A stretch of 64,000 nucleotides of DNA from Sycobia sp. Sy_11 (taxonomy: Eukaryota; Arthropoda; Insecta; Hymenoptera; Epichrysomallidae), in contig JACCIC010000137.1 in assembly GCA_018907035.1 (NCBI GenBank), forward strand, positions 1,054,001 through 1,118,000, written 5' to 3'. Made by a program: the position numbers and the translations under genes. The notes below the pieces were generated by a model that worked only from the letters and a program-made list of their open reading frames with translations, had not been told where the DNA came from and did not search any database. Shown here piece by piece: positions 36,064-47,522 of the stretch; position 1 is the stretch's first letter; each line of letters starts with the position of its first letter.

Positions 36064-36135
36064 TGAAATTGCTTTAAATACCGCGGAGGAACGCTGCTTT
36101 TGGTCATTTTCCTTCAGCTTCCTTTATCGTGAAAA
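36064..36135 (+). promoter_or_regulatory. Promoter-like region of the two-exon gene
   Basis: TTTAAATA at about 36073-36080 could act as a TATA-like box 55 bases before the ATG. CCAAT-like AACCAATAAG lies near 36028. The ATG context is GAAAAATG. Inference from motifs only. Confidence 0.4.
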
Positions 36136-36966
36136 ATGTGGGTAGAAATAGGGAAAAGTGCCAGCAAGACCATCGGGAAGAAGACGTCACCAGTTCTGCA
36201 GAACATGTACAAAATTCAGCAGCTATTCGGCTCCTCCGAGAAGTCGCATCCGTGACAAAGACGCAGCTTAGAATTATCCCTGCAGAAATTGGAGGCAATG
36301 GTGGCGTGCTTGAAGTACGCCATGAAGGTACAGCAATCCCTGGAGTCTTTTAAATGTAAGCAATAATTTTGTTTATTTATTTATATTTATTATTTATTTC
36401 ATTTTATTATTTAGTTTAATTGATTTTATTATTTATTTTATTTAATTCATTATTTATTGCTATTTTATTATTTAATTACTTTTGGAATTTACTTCATTTT
36501 GTTATTTATTTTACTTTATTTCATTATTTAATTTCATTCATTATTTATTTCATTACTTATTGTAATTTATCTATTTTATTTCAATTTATTTTATTATTTA
36601 TGTGATTTTTTATTTCTTATTTATTTTTTTTCATTTCATGATTTATTTCATTCATTATTTCATTTTGTAATTTATTTCATTATTTATTATTTATTTCATT
36701 CATTTTGTTATTTATTTTATTTCATTTCATGATTTATTTCATTCATTATTTCATTTTATAGTTTATTTCCATTTATTTATTTCAATTTATTTTCAGTTCC
36801 AGATGCGACAGAGTTCGCCAAATATTTTGTAAAAACAACAGAGCAGAAGGCGACCACAACGGGAATTAGTAGCCGTAGCCGGAGCCGTAGCTGCAGCAGC
36901 CGCAGCAGCCGTAATGTCATGAGCGTGCATGATGAGAAGGACGAAACAGAAACCGAGAAACCATAA
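36136..36966 (+). pseudogene. Unrecognised two-exon small gene with one in-frame TGA
   Basis: Exon 1 36136-36355 (MWVEIGKSASKTIGKKTS…) ends in phase 1 at donor GTAAGC. The 441-base intron is almost wholly TTTATT-type repeats and ends TTTTCAG. Exon 2 36797-36966 restores the frame and ends TAA, followed by AATAAA at 37004. The product would be about 129 codons. Residues 45-72 (LELSLQKLEAMVACLKYAM) look helical and amphipathic, residues 75-90 are mixed, and an SRSRSRS stretch with an acidic tail closes the protein. TGA at 36253 (codon 40) interrupts it, possibly from CGA. No family recognised. Matching splice phases on both sides argue for a real gene or a recently dead one. Confidence 0.55.
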
Positions 36967-37003
36967 ATAATATTCGAAGAAATAGTACTAGCATAATTTA
37001 TGT

Positions 37004-37009
37004 AATAAA
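37004..37009 (+). terminator. PolyA signal of the two-exon gene
   Basis: AATAAA 38 bases after the TAA of exon 2, in the expected position for 3' end formation of a compact mRNA. Confidence 0.45.
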
Positions 37010-37313
37010 CATGCAAAATATAAAAATTAGAAAAAAAATCAATATAATAAATAAAAATATTTAAATGATATGATAGTAAATTCTTTTTTTATCGTAAATT
37101 AATTTTTATTAAATTGTTAAAATTACGATAATAAATAAACATTATTTAAATTATATTTTATTATTTGAAATATCCTTTATCATACCTTTATCACCTAAAT
37201 ACAAGTATGACAAAATATGATAAAAGTATGATAATAGTATGATAAAAGAATAAAAACGTATGAAAAAGTATTAAAAAGTATGAACAAATATGAACAAGTA
37301 TAATAAACGTATA

Positions 37314-37371
<58 letters not shown>
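37010..37371. other. AT-rich DNA with tandem short repeats
   Basis: No gene. About 37195-37300 has recurring TATGATAAAAGTATG-like units of 10-12 bases, then (AT)n at 37318-37362. Confidence 0.6.
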
Positions 37372-37372
<1 letters not shown>

Positions 37373-37766
37373 GTTACAGACAAGTTCCGAAATGATTCGT
37401 ATGTAAGTATGAGTGAATAGTTGAAAAGTACCGTTATGCGCTATGCGATAGACTGAGAGCGTCATGACCGGGGGAAAATGTAATTACGTAGGTTCGTAGA
37501 AGTACGCGTACCTAATGGTACAGGGAGAGGTATAGAGTAAGGAGCGAACTGAAAAGAGAATGTGAGAATCGACATCAATGAGCCAGTGAAGATCCTGGCA
37601 CGAGTGCACATTATTTATAGAGATTGAAAACGCCTAATAATTATTGTGTTAGTATTGTAAGCATTTTGTCGTAAGGTTTTGATAATAAATATACGTATTA
37701 TTACTGTTGGGAATTAAAGTATAACAAGTTAGTTATTCATACTGACAACGCCCCAACTCATCGATA

Positions 37767-37769
<3 letters not shown>
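37372..37769 (+). repeat. Possible solo LTR
   Basis: A 398-base block with TGTTA…TAACA ends and AATAAA near 37684, much less A+T rich than its flanks. It lies between (AT)n and (CA)(AT)n. No matching partner was found in the window and no clear target duplication is seen, so the call rests on termini and composition. Confidence 0.45.
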
Positions 37770-37800
<31 letters not shown>

Positions 37801-38888
37801 CAAGATTATTGTAAAATTATGAAAATTACTTACATATTTGGTAGAAAGTTCGATAACCATTTCTTCTTCTCTCGCCCCTTCACGTATAATTTACGCACTC
37901 CAGTGAAACAATGTCTAATGTCCTTTTGCGTCGCTGATAAGGAATGTCTCCAGAATCATTCAATTCCATTATATTCACGTTGCAGCCAGTCTACCGATTT
38001 TTTTCACTCCAAGGTAATTCGCTCTCGGAAATAGTGGCTTAAAAAGGTACACGATGGGCAATGCACCTTTTTCTAAACTCATTTCAACTAAATTCTTTTA
38101 AATGAAGCTTTGCGGGCCACTTGTTTGGAATCCCTGTATGTCACAGTGGAATATCTTATCTTCCGAACATTGCAAGATATTTTTTCTAAAAACAACCTCA
38201 CATCGTCGTACTCTTGACATCTTGGACTTCTATACGCTTATTTTATAAGCTGCAGTGATGACAAGAAATGTAAAGTTTCGTGCTCATATTTTCATTTTAT
38301 ATCAAGATTCTCCGCTTCCCGAAATTACCCCCTCTTTTACGATTGGCTGAGTGAAAAAACATAAATATAGATGCGATTGCGAAGGAAGGTCAGTTTATTT
38401 GGTTTAAACTTAGATTAGAGAGAACGCTTATGCTTGCATGTAGGAGAGGGAACGCAATAATCTGATTGGACGGACGTAACCGAAAATATTCGGGTTGTCC
38501 TACCGCTCACGCAGAAAGAGCTTTTACAGCTGGTTGCTAAAAAAACAGGGGATGGTCTGTGATGATGAACTAAAAGGTTGATATTGGATTGACGGCAAGA
38601 TGATATATCCCTCCTACCGATTTTAAAGCACAGTTTAGTGTTTTCATCATCATACTGAATGTTTTCCGTTCACCTCTGATTTCCCCTTCCTATTCTTTAC
38701 TTTACTTTAAAAGAAGGCAATTTTTCTTGAAAGAACACACTCGTTGCAACGCCGTCAGATAAGTTCAATTTAAGTTTTTCTCGTTTGTGATTTTCTTGAT
38801 TTTTTTATAAATTTATATCTCAGTAAACAAGTTTGTTGGTGACTTTATTATTTTTATACTAGTTTAACCGTAAACATAAAAAGTGAAA
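37770..38888. other. Region upstream of the Polinton-like relic
   Basis: No domain recognised on either strand. It is less A+T rich than flanking DNA and might be unrecognised decayed element sequence. Confidence 0.45.
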
Positions 38889-40370
38889 ATGGCTTCAATT
38901 CCATCTATCGAACGTCTTGTGCAACTTTACCGTGGAATTTTAGAAACTGTGTACATGTACAGTAAAGATGATATTCGTTATTGGCTGGCTATAGCTGATT
39001 TATCCATGATGGAAGTGAGGAAAAAATGAAAGACTCTAATCTTTCTCGAAGAGAAAAGCAAAAGTGTTCCACTTGTTTTGTTAACATTTCGTGTATACAA
39101 GGAGGACTTAAATGGCACCTTCATCATGGAGGAAGTCTAAACTCTGACGAGAACTCTGAACTCAGAAGCTAAGGTGGAATGGCGTGATGCCCAATCTGCG
39201 TTTAAAAATCGAATTAGGTCTGGTGTAGTTGTAAATTTTAGTTATGTAGACTTCTCAGCTTCTTAACTGACGTAGAAAAGATCTTTTAAAATAAGGTGAA
39301 AACATGCTTAGAAGAATTTAATGCAATCAAAGTAATCTGATTTCATGTTGCAGTTTGCTGTACAGAAAAATTGTGAGGAATTGACGGATATGAAATATTT
39401 TACGCCACAGACTGCTACTGTTTACCTGTCTACCGATTTACTGAAATGGTTTGAGGAATATATTAGGAATCCTCTTCTTGCACATTTGGAAGAATTTGAG
39501 CAAAAGGGTTCGGGATGGACCATGAAAAGTATTATAAGTTTATGCATCAACATGAAAAAACTTTCTCCACACAAGGGCAGATCATATATAACTCTTCGAT
39601 TGGTGGAAGTCAACCATTTCTTATACCACTATTTGCAGGACTTGGTGCAACTGGTGCTCTAGCAGGAGGTGCTGATGGAATAGAGAAAGCAGTAATAGTA
39701 CTAAAGCTGCACAGAAAGATTATGAATAAAGAAAATGACATAATAAGACGACGGAAGCTATTGCTTTAGGTAAAGGTCGCTATCTTATGCCATATAAGCA
39801 TGGAATGGGGTTATTTATGAAACCACATATCAAACACGGACAAGTTAAAAAAAAACTTTGCCAAATCATGCATTATCAGATTATGATCTTATGAAATATG
39901 CCCGTATATTAAAAATTCCATATTTTTGAGGCGTTTTCATGAGAAATAATCTGCCTCACAATGGTCCATGATACAACGAATCTGCTATTGTTAATCTTAA
40001 TGATTCACAAAATGAAAGTACTCATTGGGTGCTTATCGAAAGAGAGGTTCCGATGTAATATACTTTGACAGTTTTGGTGATTTAAGGCCTCTCATTGATC
40101 TCATGAAATATTTCAATGTAAATGAAATAAAATACAACTATAAAAGATATTAGAACTTTGATTAATTTATTTGTGGTCAGCTTTGTCTTCAATTCTTAAC
40201 TGAAAGTCTATAAAGAAGGACTTGTTTGTCTAAATTTAATCATTCTCGTTTAATCAGTCATGGAAGTTCGTTTGATATTAACTCTCTCAGGCAGATCTTC
40301 TGTTTTAGAAGCTGATTATATTCCCTCTATTGTACTTGCACAGCATAAAAAGGTTTAGTCGAACTTTTAA
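38889..40370 (+). mobile_element. Polinton/Maverick or adintovirus-like relic
   Basis: Four pieces in one direction: a short frame from ATG 38889 (MASIPSIERL…, stop at 39027); a decayed segment at about 39150-39600 with SGWTMKSIISL, reminiscent of the region preceding Polinton DNA polymerase B; a hydrophobic Gly/Ala-rich minor-capsid-like stretch (PLFAGLGATGALAGG, about 39625-39670); and an adenain-like protease (39770-40230). A possible major-capsid start follows at about 40256-40365. Frames are broken repeatedly. Family calls rest on short motifs. Confidence 0.5.
39770..40230 (+). pseudogene. Adenovirus-type (adenain-like) cysteine protease relic
   Basis: Visible motifs are THWV (about 40024-40035), the position of the catalytic His; YFDSFGD (about 40062-40082), the acidic partner; and CGQLCL (about 40178-40195), with the Gln/Cys oxyanion and nucleophile pattern. 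In Polintons this protease matures capsid proteins. Several stops and frame changes show it is dead. Confidence 0.5.
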
Positions 40371-40432
40371 CGTTTAAGTCAATTCTTGATGTAAATATTT
40401 ACATCAATAATCGCATCTATGCCAAACATTGT

Positions 40433-40640
40433 TCATTTTTTTTTTGTTATTTAACGTCGCTCTATTTCTGCTTCAACTACCGATGATAACCGGTGACGAA
40501 GGTCTACTGCGTGTTTGTAAACAAAGCACATGTAAATTATTACAGCAGTGCATGTGTCAATCGGCCGAAACTGGGATTTGAACTCGGATCACTAAGTTAT
40601 TAGTCCTTCGCTCTAGCGATTGAGCCATTGTAGGCTTTTG
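40433..40640 (-). mobile_element. tRNA-derived SINE, second copy
   Basis: Reverse complement matches 8845-9060 throughout: head at about 40636 (B-box region GGGATTTGAACTC on the plus strand), body with the AAACACGCAGTAGACC-like block, and an A-rich tail (T-run on the plus strand at 40437). Diverged by several percent. Confidence 0.85.
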
Positions 40641-41143
40641 TAAGGGATAAGGAATTATATATCATCATAATATATTATTATATCATATATACCAATTTAT
40701 AAAGACAAAGCATGTTTTTGTTTGTACGAGTTAAATTCCAAATCTACTCAATCTATTGCTCTGAAATTCGGGATATATATTCTATATTATGCACTGACCA
40801 CCTTAGATATTTTCTGAATATTTTTTTTACTATGTATAGGGAAAAATGTAAATGATTTACTACTTGATAGTGGAGCGTTACTTTTTATACTGCTTCGTAA
40901 TATGAATAATTATACAAGATGTTTCAGAAATATAAAAACAGTGTGAAATAACTTTTGAAAAATGTTATAAACGAAAATTATCACATTTTTTCTAATTATT
41001 GAATTGGTTAGCGTAGGTCTGATGTCAACCATGGTCTCTAAAATTATTTAAATTTCAAGTTAATTTATTAACATGAGCGTACATTTTAATATAATTTTAT
41101 TTAATTAATTGTTTTATATCCAAACAATTCTATATATTATAAA
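40641..41143. other. AT-rich DNA, Helitron-like leader fragment
   Basis: 40690-40775 resembles the 7560-7620 pattern (GTTTTTGTTTGTACGAG… then a CTGAAATTC block) and may be a decayed Helitron 5' leader. Otherwise nothing is recognised. Confidence 0.35.
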
Positions 41144-41299
41144 ATGAAATATATTAAAAACATAATTTGCTGTGCATTTTTTTGGTGCACAAAAGTGAAA
41201 AGTGCAGGAATTTTTTCGGTACATTTCCTTGATGATATATTATTAATACCTGGATTCAAAAATCTTATTTATTTATCTGATCTTAAATTAATAAATAAA
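41144..41299 (+). pseudogene. THAP domain, N-terminal half (P-type transposase)
   Basis: From ATG 41144, CCAFFWCTKVKSAGIF gives a C-X4-C pair and then the SAGIFSVHF stretch seen in THAP fingers, which bind the transposon ends. The frame stops at 41299. Its C-terminal half is found 1.7 kb downstream. Confidence 0.5.
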
Positions 41300-41637
41300 T
41301 GAATGAACTGTTTACAATTTGTTTCTCAAAGAATTGTCTTCAATTAATCGTTATAATTATAATTTCTGATTGACAAAATAGTTCATAACAATTAAATGCC
41401 TATGGATTATTTCTGAACTTTATAATTAGTCAATCATAATGTCAATAATTCGGGAAAAACTGAGACGAAATAAATATACTGTTATATATGTATTTTTTTC
41501 AAAAATGGTCTTAATAAACTATTTTTTTTTTAAACAAAGTGTTTTCTATGTTTTTTTAAGCGCTGAGTACATTAAGTAGTAATTGATTGAATATATTAAA
41601 TTAGTTATCAATTGTATATATTAAACAGTTCAAATAG

Positions 41638-42190
41638 AAGTTGTATACCTGCTCAAAATACAAGTCTTTCGGTACAAGCGATGTTTCTGGAGAAAATCAT
41701 GAATCGACGTATGGTGGTAATACTTCCGAAAAGCACCCACACCCGATTTTCATAAAAATTTATATACTTCTAATTTTTTTTGAGTATTGATTTCGAATAT
41801 CACAGTGGCTTTTAGATTAAATTGAATTTTTATATCTAAAATCATACAAGTTATATTTTCTTGACTTTATGATTTTATCACGGCAAATAAGAAAAATTTT
41901 TTTTACATTTCCATACTTCTTATTAACACCATTGAAATACTTATTTTTTATTATATTAATTCATATATTATATGAATGTTGTCTCTACAAATACTTTTTC
42001 TTGAGCAAGACGCGTTCAAAGGTTTTGATATTCGGTATTTAGAGAACCAAACGTAGACACAGCCACCCCACGACCGATGCTTCGGGAGACTTTGAGATGG
42101 AATACTTTCATTTTCTCCAGAATATCGCTTGTACTAAAAAAAATTATAGAACATAAAATATATATATTAAAGAACAGGTACAACTTTCGT
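41638..42190. repeat. Inverted repeat inside the P-element interval
   Basis: 41638-41700 (GTATACCTGCTC…GGTACAAGCGATGTTTCTGG) pairs with 42105-42190 (TTTTCTCCAGAATATCGCTTGTAC…GAACAGGTAC) in inverted orientation, with imperfect matches. It may mark a small foldback insertion. Confidence 0.5.
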
Positions 42191-42984
42191 TTGAAATATT
42201 TTTTATGATTTTTCTTATATTCCGAGAGAAATTTTAAAAACCATTGTTTTATGTTTTTTATGGATTTCACCATAAAAATTTAATTTGTATCTCAAACCAC
42301 TAAGTTAATAGTAGTCAGACCATCAAAATACGTAAAATCCACTAGATTGGGAAGTGATTTTGGAAATTATAAAATTCGTTCGGTTTTTGAAAGTTATCTA
42401 AAAAAAAGACTGGTCACATATTTCAGCGTATTTTCATTACAATATTTTATAGGCAACTTCTTTCAAACAATTATGCACAATATTTATTTAAATAGTGTCC
42501 AATAACAATTGTATAATATTTATAACACTAAGTTTCCGTTTTTTCTTGCAGGCCGCTCTATCATTTATGATCGTACCAAGTACAGGCTCCAGGACATCTA
42601 TAAAAGTATTGTATATTTATTAATTTTTTAAAAATATAATAAGTTTCTTAATACTGTGTTATGTATTAAGTACTTCTTTTATTTACAATTAGTTGTATAA
42701 ATATGATAAAACATTAAGATTATAGACGGATACAATGTAAAATTTTAATTTTATTATATTTGTTTCTACTGATTTAATCGTGTTTAAGCTATTATTTATT
42801 GATGGAGTTCAAGATATATTATGTAATTTTTTGCTGTTGTTTAATTTTTAATAAATTAAAAAAACGTTAACTATCTACAATTTTTATATTATATTTATTT
42901 CTATCATAATAATTTATTTACTTGAATAAGAGTTTAAATACTAATTATCGGTTCAATAGGAAATAAAAAATTTCTAATATCGCC

Positions 42985-43137
42985 ATCACTATAAGAGCTT
43001 TACGACTTTGTAGAATATATTTTGAAGATGAAGATTTTACCAATGAAAGAAAAATCCGAATACGTTATAATCGGATTCCAATTCATTGGAAAAAAATCCA
43101 CGATCAAGAAAATTCTATAATAGTAAAATTAAGAGTT
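42985..43137 (+). pseudogene. THAP domain, C-terminal half
   Basis: Open reading IRALRLCRIYFEDEDFTNER resembles the Cx2H-F…DF part of a THAP finger, with Tyr in place of the zinc-binding His. It continues with RYNRIPIHW, like the closing hydrophobic box. Followed by stops. Confidence 0.5.
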
Positions 43138-43202
43138 TAAGTGAAACTATAAATTAAATTTTACATGAAATAATAGATAAAATAGTAATAGAAAGCAACA
43201 TT

Positions 43203-45880
43203 ATGCCTAACGTAGAAGAACCTCTTGTTCAACATATAGAGTCTTCTACAGATAGATTGAACGATGTAGATAACTTTACAGATATAAGTAGAATCAAAAT
43301 GCCTCGAATAATGTATTCTTCCTATAAACAGTTGTTCAATACTTTTGAAACGGAAGATTCGGATATTAGTTATTTAAATGATGAAATATATCTCCCTAAG
43401 GTTTCCAATAGTACTCAATACGTAAACTTGTACTCAAAAGAAATAGAAACCTTATCTACTATTATTATAAGATTCAATGTTCCTGTTGATGAGAATACGG
43501 AAATTGAGCCTCCCATTCATAATTCTAATAGATTAAATGAGGAATCTTAACTTCTTGATTACAATAAAATTCCTTTAAAAAGAAAATTAAAAGAACTTTT
43601 AATACCTCGACATTTGTGCATACAAAAAAAGCATTTTTTCTTTAGAAAAAACATATTAGTTTTCCAAACAAAAATAGAAATTTTGCAAAAAATATTAAAA
43701 AAACGTACAAATAGTCGTTTAACTAAACGGATGGTAGCTGAACAAAATAAAAACCTTAATGATGTAGATTCATTTTTAGAAAATAAAGACATTCCTCGTT
43801 TAGCAAAAACAATGATTAAATTACAATTGCATAAGAAAAATACTACTTATACGAAGGAGGGAAAAGATCTTACAAAGCAGATGTACGATCATTCAGCAGC
43901 TTGCTACTCGTGATTAACAAGTGCTGGTCTAATTTTACCTTTGGAATCTAGTATTATAGCGTGGGTTTCGGAATTTGATGTAATTCCAGGTATCAATAAT
44001 AAACTTTTGACAAAAATCCAAAAATATTTAATGTTTTTATCACTAGAAGAACGACTCTGTGCACTAAAGTTTACGAAATGTCGATTAAATTTGCTGAGAA
44101 ATGTTTCAAATCGATGGATCTTGTTGAAGGTTTAGTTGATATGGGGAAACATCAAAGAGGTCGAAATATTGTTAAGCATGCTATATTATTTTGTTTAGAT
44201 AGTATAAATGCGAAAAACTTGTGGCACCAATTATTTTTCAGTTTTAATGAAAATGGAGCTAGTGCTGAAGAACTTTTTGAAATGATCATTGAAATATTAT
44301 TAAAAGTTCGGAAAAAGGAGCTGACGTCCGTGTGATGGTTTACGATCAAGGTATGAACAATCAGAAGCTTTTTAAATTATTAAATATTATACCATCAACG
44401 ACATATTTTTACTTAAATAATAATGCTAAGATTTTTGGAGCTTTTGATTGACCGCACATTAAAAGATTCATTGCTCAATTAAGATTCCACGATTCTATTT
44501 ATATTAATGATAAGTTTATTATTTCTTTTACTGATTTAACCAAAACGTAGGACCTTGATCGATCTAATGGAATATCAAATTTATTAGGATATTTTACGGA
44601 GTCATTTCTACCCTAATGCTTTCCACGCAATGAAAGTAAAGTTATCATTTCAATTATTAAGCCGGCGAATGGCTAGCGCCATAAGTTTGGCTGGTATAAA
44701 TGAACTTGATTTAATTACTTGGCAAAATTCGATGGATTTTATTGAACAAATGGATGCCGTTGTTGACACGTGCAATTCATATTCACTTAGAACTAATCAT
44801 AAACAAAAAAAACCTCTTTCTGAGAAAAATTCGGAAATTCAACAGCGTTTACAAACTTTTATTCAATGGTCAGAGAAATGGACAGTATTAAAGTAAACTA
44901 AGTGGTAAACACAGTAAACCGTCATGTATTCTTGGTTTACCACTAACAGTTCGAACTTTATTAGGACTCTATAATAATATTAAGATAAAATTTCCTGATT
45001 GAATTAGCGACAGGTGTTTGTAACTCTTAATGCGAGTCTTAATGCGTAACAGGTCTTAATGCGAACCCTACCTTTAAAATGTACCGCTTAGCTTTTAGAC
45101 ATATTTTATCAACCAATTTTATTGGTTGATAAAATATGTGTCTAGAAAATTATTCACAATGTGTCTAGAAAATTATTCACCGATAGAATTATATGAATGT
45201 AATATTAATATTGAAACTATAAATTTAAATTCTTTAGTGGATAACCAATTTCCTGAATATCAATCAGAAGAAAGAAATGAATTAAATGAATTTATAGAAG
45301 ATTGTGAATTCATGGATCTATGCACAAATGTCGATGTATCTAATTTTAAAGATTTCAATACTAAAAAAATTTATGAAGCAAATACGATTACGTATTTTGC
45401 AGGTTATGTCAGACGTAAATTTTTAAAAAAGTGCTTGTTCAGAATGCGAGAAGAATTTTATTAAATATGAAAAAGAGCGAGCGAGTAGTATTGAAAAATA
45501 TATTCAGTATAGAAATTATAATTCTTTCTCTGGTACTGACACTCCCAGTATTATGTATTTGTGTAGACCGACAGAAATGTTTTCAAGTATAATTAACTGT
45601 CAATTAGAAGGATTCAAGAAATGTCATACAAATATCTGTCATAAACAACATTTATTAAATTATCTAAGTGAGATTGTTGAAACCTTTACGCGACAAAAAT
45701 TTCCTGATTGGTTTGACTAGGATAATGATTTTTATGAGCATCGACCTGAAACTCTGAAATTTCTTTTACTCGTTAAAATATTTGGTAAAACACGAGAACA
45801 TAATAATGACAAGAAAAGCAGAAATAAATTTTATATGATTAAGATGAACCAGCAATTAAAAAATGTACTCAATGCATAAT
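43203..45880 (+). pseudogene. P-element transposase body, broken
   Basis: Reading starts MPNVEEPLVQHIE at 43203, stops at 43548, resumes at about 43553 with a basic coiled-coil-like stretch, and then gives the conserved transposase core: YDHSAACYS-stop-LTSAG (TGA at 43911, Trp expected), IIAWVSEFDV, MGKHQRGRN, VYDQGMNNQ near 44340 and PHIKRFIAQL. The C-terminal hallmark ITYFAGYVRRKFLKK is at about 45388. The last part, LCRPTEMFSSIINCQLEG and beyond, is in another frame with a TAG at 45718. The transposase would excise and reinsert the element in a GTP-dependent reaction. At least five frame breaks. Confidence 0.75.
45099..45180. repeat. Perfect 18-bp hairpin plus 22-bp tandem duplication
   Basis: 45099-45116 and 45122-45139 are perfect reverse complements around a 5-base loop. 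They are followed directly by two identical 22-base units (45137-45158, 45159-45180; ATGTGTCTAGAAAATTATTC). Three CTTAATGCG copies lie just upstream (45026-45060). Looks like a template-switching scar in the P transposase. Confidence 0.85.
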
Positions 45881-46439
45881 TGTAAAAATAATGTCGTTTT
45901 TACAACTTTTTACTTCTATTTTGATTTGAAAATTTTTTATACAATGATATTTTTGTTGATAAAATTGCAAATATATGATAATATATGATAAGCCCCTGTA
46001 CGTGCGATTTTTTTTTATCACATAATTATATAAATAGCTTGTAAGAAATCTGCGTGAACTCACGCACAGGAATTCTAGCTATAAGGTGACGGACGAAGGA
46101 GTTCAGCTATAGCTATGTGTACCGCTCTACTTCACCCCGCCGGGAGGGTGTGAGCCTCCCATACCGGTAACGGGCAAGTAGGAGCAAACACCGTAGTCAT
46201 TCGGTATGGTGTGAGCCTCCTTATCGACACTACAATCGTACGGGTTCTTCAATACCTCGTGTCGGTAAAACAGTTGTCTTAATACCGATTACAGAAAAAG
46301 TAGCTTCACGCGAGCCCCGCCCTCTAGCAAACACACACTTAGGCAGGTAGTGTAGGTAAGTTTCAGGGCAGATGCGTTCAACCTTTGTGATGGTGCCTGC
46401 GTGTACGGGATTAGGACCATTGTGGAAAAATAAGAAAAA

Positions 46440-47102
46440 ATGGAGAGGACAGAGCCTTTACTCCCTGGGTGCCTCCGTAGCGGTCGCGCGTACAGGTTAT
46501 CACTGAGCAAGAGCAGCGATATGAGTCTTTTCTCTACGCCTCCTTTTCCAAACACTGGTACAGTCTCCCGTACTGCTACCCGCAACAATCCAATCCTCCC
46601 TCGCGAAAACAATAATATCCGCGACGTGGAAGATAGTACGATGGCAAGCAACGGTTCGAGCGATAACAGACCAAAAGTCAGGCTCTCCGAGCAGATTGCG
46701 ACCCTGAACGCGGATACGCAGTATTTGCTGTAACAGGTAGCTCAGTTAACGGAGCTAGTGCACAGCCTGGTCCTGCAACACAGGTACGATGCTGCGGCTA
46801 ACGACGTTCCACAGATCAACGCCGACAATGAATCCGTCGCATCACTCGACCTTCCCGCGTATGGAAACGAGCCCCAATGCGAGGGCCGAGTTCGTTTCGC
46901 GCAGTTCACGCGAACAAACGCCGAGGGATGGTTCATAGTCTTCGAACGCCTCCTCACAGCGCGCGGCGTCACCGCTGATATCAATAAATTTGAGACTCTT
47001 GCCAATCATCTATCCGGTGAAACAATCAGGGCCAACCCGGCCATATTCCACGTACTGCCGCCGAACGACGTGCAGCGCCAACCGCACCAAAAACTCTGCT
47101 AA
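46440..47102 (+). pseudogene. gag of the second gypsy element
   Basis: One frame with TAA at 46731 and 47100. A probable start is the ATG at 46440 or 46521. An N-terminal low-complexity part is followed by a Leu/Gln heptad stretch (EQIATLNADTQYLL…AQLTELVHSLV), and then FTRTNAEGWFIVFERLL, the W-F pattern typical of the N-terminal capsid helix region of CsRn1-like gag. The stops could derive from CAA by C to T change. Confidence 0.7.
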
Positions 47103-47141
47103 ACAAAAGTCCTGGAAAAACCCGAAGTTAATCAACGGCTT

Positions 47142-47522
47142 TTGCCAGTCACACTTCGACTATGGAAAAGCCGCAAAATATTGCAACCCACAATGTATCC
47201 GTTACGACGATTTCTCGGCCGCGAACACATCTACGGCTCCGAAAAACGCGTAAATCGCAGTCCTCAAGAGGCTGAGATCGCGTTAGTATTTTCCAAACGC
47301 CTCGTCGCCAAGGACCAAGCCACCGGGCTATCCTTTTTGATAGACACCGGCGCCGACGTGCCCATCCTACCTTCCGCGCGTGTTGCACCCGATTCGCCTG
47401 AAGAGCCGTTTATACTTTTCGCGGCGAACGGGTCAACGATCCTAACGTTCGGCACAAAAAAGTTACACGTTAACTCAGGATTCCGCGAAACCTTACCGTG
47501 GAAATTCATTACAAACCCCTAG
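47142..47522 (+). pseudogene. Aspartic protease of the second gypsy element
   Basis: In the same frame as gag. Contains SFLIDTGADVPILP (about residues 65-78), the D-T-G active site, then LFAANGSTILTFGTKKL (flap and following strand). The sequence passes directly into YALAQLQDKAP of RNase H in another frame, so RT is missing. Confidence 0.82.

Larger units (their letters stand above)
41144..45880 (+). mobile_element. P-element-type transposon relic
   Basis: THAP-like pieces at 41144-41299 and 42985-43137 precede a decayed P-family transposase at 43203-45880. Terminal inverted repeats were not identified, so the ends are coding limits only. About 1.7 kb, including an inverted repeat at 41638-42190, separates the two THAP pieces and may be intron plus insertion. 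Confidence 0.7.

Noticed and set aside
36253..36255. TGA as a selenocysteine codon
   Set aside because: No selenoprotein family match and no SECIS-like element looked for could be confirmed; a nonsense change is simpler.
39422..39613. Minus-strand frame within the Polinton-like relic
   Set aside because: Shadow of the plus-strand coding remains.
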